Positions 59,061 through 64,000 of a stretch of 64,000 bases of DNA are shown one piece after another. Each line of letters opens with the position of its first letter. Within the stretch, counting starts at the first letter, position 1. The notes under the pieces were generated by a model. That model saw only the letters and a program-made list of their open reading frames with translations, did not search any database and was not told the origin of the DNA. The stretch is from Novosphingobium album (ex Liu et al. 2023) (GTDB taxonomy: Bacteria; Pseudomonadota; Alphaproteobacteria; Sphingomonadales; Sphingomonadaceae), in NCBI RefSeq assembly GCF_029076845.1, contig NZ_JARESE010000020.1, positions 184,139 through 248,138 of the forward strand. The letters are read 5' to 3'. A program made the position numbers and the translations under genes.

Positions 59061-62000
59061 ATGGCCCGCATTCTTCTTAATCCTGGTCAAACTGGCGGCA
59101 TTTATGGCGCCTTTGACCCCGACAGTGTCTTCGGCACTGCCGAGGGCGACGAGACCGTCACCATCGCTGGCGACGCCAAGGTCGAATTCGATCCGTCGTT
59201 CAACCGTGGCGGCGATATCATCAAGATCCTGGGCGCCGCTGGTGACTACCACGCCCAGATCGAAGGCACGAACGTCGTTCTGACTTCGGCTGCAGGCGCG
59301 GACATCTCGATCCCCGTCGGCGGCAACGGCACCACCATCGTCTTCAACGGCGGTGACGAGCGCGTCCTCGTGGTCGATGGCGGCGTCATCGTGCTTGGCG
59401 ACCAGACGATCCCGGTAGGCAACACTGGCGTTGATATCGATGATGGTATCGTGACGCCGACGCCGACCGATGGTGATACCTTCCGTCTTACCACGACCGT
59501 GGACGAGCTGACGGGTACCGTCGGCGACGATCTCTTCCGCGCTCGCGTTGCTCAGAACCCGCTTGGTGAGCAGACCAACCAGCTTGGCACGGGCGACTAC
59601 ATCGATGGCGGTGCTGGCACCGACACCCTTGACGCTCAGATCCAGGACGCTTCGCCGCTCAACGGCGGGCCGGGTTCCTCGATCAAGCCGGAAACCGTTG
59701 ATGTCGAGATCGCGCACTTCGAAGCGCTGACCACTTACAACCCGACCATCTTCTTCGAAAGCTACGCTGACGATCGCTACTATGGCGTCGAAGTCAATGC
59801 GGCTGACATGATTGGCCTGGACGAAGTGGGTTCGGTTGAATCGGACGCTTCGCTGACGGTTTACAACGTCAACACGCTGACCGACAGCGGTGACTACGAC
59901 GATCGTCGCCTCACCCAGTCGGTGCGCGTTCGCATGGACCACACCGGCAACGGCGACACGCTCACGCCGGCTGCCAACCTGAACGTGCTGTTCGACCAGG
60001 ATTACCTCCTGCGCGATACGCCGAACCCCGAGAACTCGTCGATCACGCTTCAGCTGCTCGATATCGACAACCAGATCAACGATGGTCTGCCGCTGCTGAC
60101 CAACCCGTTCGACCGCCTGTTCCTGACGGTCGATGGCGTTGCCTACACGGTCGATTATGACGGCAACAACAACCTGTCTGGTCTGGCCGCCTATCAGGCT
60201 CTTGCCACTAGCATCAACGCCGGTCTTGCGGCGGCTGGTCTGACGACCCTCACGGCCACTGTTGACGGCAGCTTCACCGTTGTCGACCCGGATGGTTCGC
60301 CGGGTGGTCCGGCTTCGGGCTACAACATTGTCATCACCGACACCGACGGTTCGGCGCTGGTTGGCAATGGCTTCGGTGCGACTGGCCAGGTGCCCGCGAA
60401 CACTGACTATCAGAAGGAAGTCTTCTCGACTCCGCCTGAACTCACCGAAACGCTCATCACCGTCGATGTCGACCTGTACAAGGTTGGCCGTGGCGGCGAC
60501 GGTGGCCACCTGATCATCGGCGGCATGGACGGCGACGGCCTCAACATCTGGGGTCATGAGAGCGGCACGGCCGTTGAGCCGGGCGTCGAGCAGTTCATCC
60601 TTCACGTCGAAGGTGATGACACGCAGGACAGCAGTCTCGCCGGCCTCTATTCGACCAACAACGCGCTCCGCGTGGTTGTGGTCGCTGACGAGGGCGATGC
60701 GGACGCTGATCTGGTCATCGGCAACGATCAGACCTTCCAGGGCCTCGACAACGATGAATCTTGGGTGACTTACCTCACCGACGAATCGGGTTATGTCTCG
60801 GTCCCGCCGGGTGGTTCCAATGCCGTGACGACCGTCAATGGCGTTCTGGTCGATAATGACCGCTACGACTCCAACCTTGACGGCAACTCCGACGACAGCT
60901 TCGGCTCCGATCTGACCTCGTTCAAGAACCTCGCGTTCAAGGACGTTCTGGTCTGGGATTCGACCGCGTTCGACAACGACGTCACGCTCTATGGCATGTT
61001 CACCACCGAGACCGTGGCGAAGTACCTCGACCTCACCGACACCGCCGCTGATCCGCGCGCCGACAACGGCAACGCGAACTATGCGTTCGGTTCGGGTGAC
61101 GATCTGCTGAACCTGAACTTCGCCAAGGAAAACTTCGCGATCAACGGCACTGCCACTCGCGAGGACTTCACCTTCACCACCACCATGGGCGCTGGCGACG
61201 ATCACGTTCAGATCCAGATCGGCAATGGCTACAGCCCGGGCGAAGCCGAAATTCGCCTCGATGCGGTCGCCGATGCCGTGCCGTACTACCTCGCGGTGCA
61301 GAACTGGTACTACAATCACGTCGTCAACCAGTACTCGCTGATCGACGACGCCAAGTCGGGCGAGTTCACGGGCAATCCCGATGGTCAGCTCGCGATCTAC
61401 ACCGAGGAAGGCGATGACGTTGTCGAGCTCTGGGGTTCGACCGCTGCCGTGGTTCGCGCCGGTTCGGGTGACGACGACATCTACACCGACAACTCGGGTG
61501 AAGAAGGCTTCGATTACAGCGAACAGTTCGGTCCCGTGCCGGTGTTCAACGAAGGCAAGGCGACTTGGGTCTTCAACACGCTGGACCAGATGAACGAGGT
61601 TCCGGTGCTTGCCCTTGACGTGCAGGATCTCCAGACGGCCACTCCGTATTCGTCGGGCGGTCGCGTCGGGAACCTCTATGTCGAGGTGGTTTTCGAAGGC
61701 ATCGAATCGCAGGTCTACGTCGGCAACACCGACACTTCGAACGGCGACGTTGTCACCGATCTGAAGATCAACAATGCCATCAAGGAAGCCATCACTGGGG
61801 ACCGCTTCCTGAACTCGCTGCTTTCGGTCACCGATGGCCCGGGCAATACGCTGATCATCGAATCGAAGATCGACGGTGTCACCACGATCGACGATCTGAC
61901 GATCGGTTTCGGCACCACCACGCTGACGGCGGCTCAGGTTGCTGCTGGGCTCACCCCGTTTGGCGCAATTGGCGACTTCTCCGACCGTTATGAGAGCGTC

Positions 62001-63347
62001 TATGCCGCGCAAGACGGTCATGGCGTCCTCTACGGCATCGACTCCTACAATGTGAATAACAACATTGTCGAAGGCGATACCGGCGAAGACGTGGTGGTTT
62101 ACTCGTCGAACGTCACCAGCGTCGAAACCTTTGACATCAACGGTGTCTTCACGGGTCTTACCGAACAAGACGTGGTGATGAACTTCACCGCCGCCGTTGC
62201 GGATGAGCCGATTGCCGAAGTCCAGACCGTCACCTTCGAAGGTGAAGCTGCGGACGATGGCACGGCTTCAGTGACGATCAATGGCGTTACCTACTCGGTC
62301 GCGCTTGACGGTAACGATGCTGCAACCCCGCCGCCGACCACTGCGGAAGAAGTTGCCGCTGCGCTCGTCGCTCTGATCAACGCGGATGCCGGTCGTTATG
62401 CGGATGCGGTGGACAACGGCGATGGTTCGATCACGCTGACCTACCTGACCGCCGGGATCGATTATGGGCAGGCGACTGCCACGATCACCCCTGCTGACCC
62501 GGTTGGCGAAATTCAGTCGATCGAGTTTGGCGGTGCGGCGACCACGGACGGTACCCTCGCGGTTCTCTTCGCTGGTGTGTCTGTCAGCATCAACGTTGCG
62601 ACTGGCGATACGCCGGCTGATATTGTCGATGCGCTGGTTGCGGCTTTCGCCGGAACGACCGTCGCAACGGTGGATCTGGGCGATATAATCCAGATCGAAG
62701 ATACCGCCAGCAGCGTCGACTATGGCAATGCTCAGGTGACGATCACTTCGGACACCACGAGCGGTGTGACGTTCGAAGTCGGCACGGCTGACAACATGAT
62801 CACTGACAATGAGCAGGACGGTTCGCCGTACGGCCTCACTGTTGACTACAGCACGGATGTCACGGGTGCCGTTCCGGCTCTCGGCTACGACATCTTCGAC
62901 GTGGAAGACGTGATCGGCGGTCCGGTTGCCTCGGGCAACTTCGCCAACGACACCTCTGACAATGCGGAAACTGCGACGATCGCGTCGCTCAACCTGCATG
63001 CCCGCGGTGTTGCGATCATCGATACCGTGGAAGTCGGTGACGGCGTTGCCACCAGCACCGCCAGCGAAGCGGCTCGTATCCAGCAGATCGTGCGCTCGCT
63101 CGACACCGCTGGTTCGGCTCAGGACAGCATCATCATCACCGTTGACTCGGACAACATCGGCCACTTCTACCTGGTCGATAACGGTTCGGCGGCGTCGGAT
63201 GCGGTCGTCAGCCACCTCGGCAACGTCGAGCTGGGCCAGTACGACGACATCTCGAAGGAATACATCGGCAACTGGGACGCGATGACCATCGCGAACTTCA
63301 CGCCGCTGACCACCGAGCAGATCGTCGAAACCTTCGCCGTCGCCTAA
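59061..63347 (+). CDS. Large S-layer/adhesin-like type I secretion substrate
   Basis: A 1428-residue acidic, Cys-poor protein with no N-terminal signal peptide. The first 115 residues (MARILLNPGQTGGIYGAF, FGTAEGDETVTI) resemble an N-terminal module of many alphaproteobacterial secreted surface proteins. Scattered single RTX-like motifs follow: DGGAGTDTL near 184, FGSGDDLL near 676, MGAGDD near 711, RAGSGDDDI near 804. Four copies of a 75-100-residue module occur near 350-440, 870-952, 1051-1147 and 1148-1237. The C-terminus (ending QIVETFAVA) is a likely secretion signal. Third-position base use differs from neighbours, suggesting high expression. S-layer or adhesin role is inferred. Confidence 0.8.
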   Translation: MARILLNPGQTGGIYGAFDPDSVFGTAEGDETVTIAGDAKVEFDPSFNRGGDIIKILGAAGDYHAQIEGTNVVLTSAAGADISIPVGGNGTTIVFNGGDERVLVVDGGVIVLGDQTIPVGNTGVDIDDGIVTPTPTDGDTFRLTTTVDELTGTVGDDLFRARVAQNPLGEQTNQLGTGDYIDGGAGTDTLDAQIQDASPLNGGPGSSIKPETVDVEIAHFEALTTYNPTIFFESYADDRYYGVEVNAADMIGLDEVGSVESDASLTVYNVNTLTDSGDYDDRRLTQSVRVRMDHTGNGDTLTPAANLNVLFDQDYLLRDTPNPENSSITLQLLDIDNQINDGLPLLTNPFDRLFLTVDGVAYTVDYDGNNNLSGLAAYQALATSINAGLAAAGLTTLTATVDGSFTVVDPDGSPGGPASGYNIVITDTDGSALVGNGFGATGQVPANTDYQKEVFSTPPELTETLITVDVDLYKVGRGGDGGHLIIGGMDGDGLNIWGHESGTAVEPGVEQFILHVEGDDTQDSSLAGLYSTNNALRVVVVADEGDADADLVIGNDQTFQGLDNDESWVTYLTDESGYVSVPPGGSNAVTTVNGVLVDNDRYDSNLDGNSDDSFGSDLTSFKNLAFKDVLVWDSTAFDNDVTLYGMFTTETVAKYLDLTDTAADPRADNGNANYAFGSGDDLLNLNFAKENFAINGTATREDFTFTTTMGAGDDHVQIQIGNGYSPGEAEIRLDAVADAVPYYLAVQNWYYNHVVNQYSLIDDAKSGEFTGNPDGQLAIYTEEGDDVVELWGSTAAVVRAGSGDDDIYTDNSGEEGFDYSEQFGPVPVFNEGKATWVFNTLDQMNEVPVLALDVQDLQTATPYSSGGRVGNLYVEVVFEGIESQVYVGNTDTSNGDVVTDLKINNAIKEAITGDRFLNSLLSVTDGPGNTLIIESKIDGVTTIDDLTIGFGTTTLTAAQVAAGLTPFGAIGDFSDRYESVYAAQDGHGVLYGIDSYNVNNNIVEGDTGEDVVVYSSNVTSVETFDINGVFTGLTEQDVVMNFTAAVADEPIAEVQTVTFEGEAADDGTASVTINGVTYSVALDGNDAATPPPTTAEEVAAALVALINADAGRYADAVDNGDGSITLTYLTAGIDYGQATATITPADPVGEIQSIEFGGAATTDGTLAVLFAGVSVSINVATGDTPADIVDALVAAFAGTTVATVDLGDIIQIEDTASSVDYGNAQVTITSDTTSGVTFEVGTADNMITDNEQDGSPYGLTVDYSTDVTGAVPALGYDIFDVEDVIGGPVASGNFANDTSDNAETATIASLNLHARGVAIIDTVEVGDGVATSTASEAARIQQIVRSLDTAGSAQDSIIITVDSDNIGHFYLVDNGSAASDAVVSHLGNVELGQYDDISKEYIGNWDAMTIANFTPLTTEQIVETFAVA

Positions 63348-63376
63348 GCGATCGGATCAAGGTTCGAAGGAAATTG

Positions 63377-63406
63377 GGGGGCCGTCGCAAGACGGCCCCC
63401 TTTTTC
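63377..63406 (+). terminator. Strong intrinsic terminator of the surface-protein gene
   Basis: GGGGGCCGTC (63377-63386) pairs perfectly with GACGGCCCCC (63391-63400) across a GCAA tetraloop, followed by TTTTTC. It starts 29 bases after the stop of the surface-protein gene. Confidence 0.95.
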
Positions 63407-63940
63407 TATGGCGATGGCCTTGTTTGCGCAGATGCCGCCTTGCGACGGGAGTTCTTGTGAACGGCATCGGCACGGCCTCTCCAAGCCTTATCGTCCACCG
63501 ACTACGGGCAAGCCGAATGTATGGCGTGAACCGTCAAGACGCGGCCCTTACGCCCGTCCACTATGCTTCGATGGCTGACTGCCCGAAATAACGGACTGCC
63601 CGCAACTGCGCTGGGCACCGCAAAGCCCTGAATTTCGCAAACCCTGCGAAGCCGTCGAGCAGTCTGGAAATCGACGCCCAGAGACCAGATTATGGAGCTT
63701 CACCAATACGCATTGGGTCAAAGCTAAAGCGATCATATCGCCTGGGAGCACGGCGGAGTCAGCTACGGTGTCTTCCGACGGTTCGCGCGCCGCGTAGCGG
63801 TCGTGAAACTATGCTGCGCGGGGGTGAACTTCCTGGCGTCAGCGCATGTGCCACCATCTCTGTAAGGGGACATCCTGCATCGGCGATGCGCTTGATCTCG
63901 CATTCAACGCCGATGCCATCGTCTAGCCAAGAGCGCGCTA
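63407..63940. other. 534-bp region without an intact gene
   Basis: Frames on both strands are short and interrupted, and none is convincing. Base composition is less GC-rich than the chromosomal neighbours. It may be remnant DNA beside the insertion sequence; I could not identify a parent gene. Confidence 0.5.
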
Positions 63941-64000
63941 GGGTCAGGACTCATTGGTCATAGCCAGAAGATGACGGTGGCGGCGAGCGCGATGGCGGAG
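63941..64000 (-). mobile_element. End of an IS5-family insertion sequence, cut by the window edge
   Basis: The sequence from 63941 (GGGTCAGGACTCATTG) looks like a terminal inverted repeat with flanking CTA/TA, the target preference of IS5/IS427-type elements. Inside, the minus strand encodes SAIALAATVIFWL followed by a stop, matching from memory the conserved C-terminus of IS5-family transposases. The rest of the element lies beyond position 64000. Confidence 0.75.
63958..64000 (-). CDS. IS5-family transposase, C-terminal fragment
   Basis: Only the last 13 whole codons and the stop (TGA at 63960-63958) are within the window. Residues SAIALAATVIFWL fit the C-terminus of IS5-family DDE transposases. 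The catalytic part is beyond the window, so activity cannot be judged. Confidence 0.7.
   Translation of the reverse strand, partial: SAIALAATVIFWL

Noticed and set aside
59598..59640. Full RTX nonapeptide array in the surface protein
   Set aside because: Only single, scattered GGxGxD-like or GSGDD motifs are seen; there is no tandem array, so it was not called an RTX toxin.
59046..62168. 1040-codon open frame opposite the surface-protein gene
   Set aside because: Same codon-mirror effect; the Val/Arg/Asp-rich product has no recognisable domain, while the plus-strand protein has clear modules and a ribosome site.
63548..63751. Possible 67-codon minus-strand gene after the terminator
   Set aside because: No recognisable protein, no ribosome site, and frames around it are broken.

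Overview
The window is chromosomal DNA from a high-GC alphaproteobacterium, most likely a member of the Sphingomonadales (Novosphingobium/Sphingomonas type). This is judged from several gene neighbourhoods: hemE-hemJ-rho, mnmE-mnmG-rsmG-parA-parB, Suv3-like helicase-S4 protein-ferredoxin-CarD, and proA-nadD-rsfS-rlmH-envC-ctpA-dsbB-coq7. It is also judged from sphingomonad-style small conserved proteins (DUF6489, DUF1192, DUF1013/TrcR). The genus is not determined. parAB with three parS-like sites places the left end close to the chromosome origin.

Layout. 1-4 kb: end of hemE, hemJ, a small secreted protein, rho and a TerC-type membrane protein. 4-6.6 kb: a two-gene minus-strand operon (dienelactone hydrolase, FMN glutamate-synthase-like protein) and a small DUF6489 protein. 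6.7-12.3 kb: tRNA modification (mnmE, mnmG), 16S rRNA methylation (rsmG) and chromosome partition (parA, parB), overlapping and carrying parS sites. 12.3-19.3 kb: glycine-zipper envelope protein, fRMsr-type GAF protein, PQQ-type sugar dehydrogenase, DUF815 ATPase, acyl-CoA dehydrogenase, threonylcarbamoyl-AMP synthase and a lipoprotein. 19.4-23.4 kb: minus-strand helicase/S4/ferredoxin/CarD group. 23.7-31.4 kb: M23 peptidase, hemB, MFS-spermidine-synthase fusion, gamma-carbonic anhydrase, DUF167 protein, STAS-less SulP transporter and truncated globin. 31.5-39.7 kb: clpA, DUF1192, quinone oxidoreductase, GST-fusion protein, lipoprotein, TrcR-like regulator and acyl-CoA ligase. 39.7-41.3 kb: bactofilin overlapping an M23 peptidase gene. 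41.5-50.2 kb: proA to coq7 housekeeping run plus a secreted protein.

The accessory-looking part is 50.2-63.4 kb. It holds an orphan response regulator with a winged-helix output, a 700-bp gap with strong hairpins, a small MarR-like regulator, and a complete type I secretion system (TolC-like, LapB/HlyB-like ABC exporter, HlyD-like adaptor). Two candidate substrates follow: a 536-residue cadherin-repeat protein with an internal hydrophobic segment, and a 1428-residue surface-layer or adhesin-like protein with a repeated module, closed by a strong terminator. I read this as a self-contained surface-protein export locus in which the smaller protein may anchor or organise the larger one; this is inference. 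The right edge runs into an IS5-family insertion sequence, seen as the transposase C-terminus and its terminal repeat.

Non-coding structure includes two copies of a cloverleaf-like palindromic element (23.5 and 46.9 kb), the second carrying a nested hairpin insertion. A third unrelated inverted-repeat element lies at 18.8 kb, and an orphan terminator sits in the divergent region upstream of proA. No tRNA, rRNA or CRISPR array was seen.
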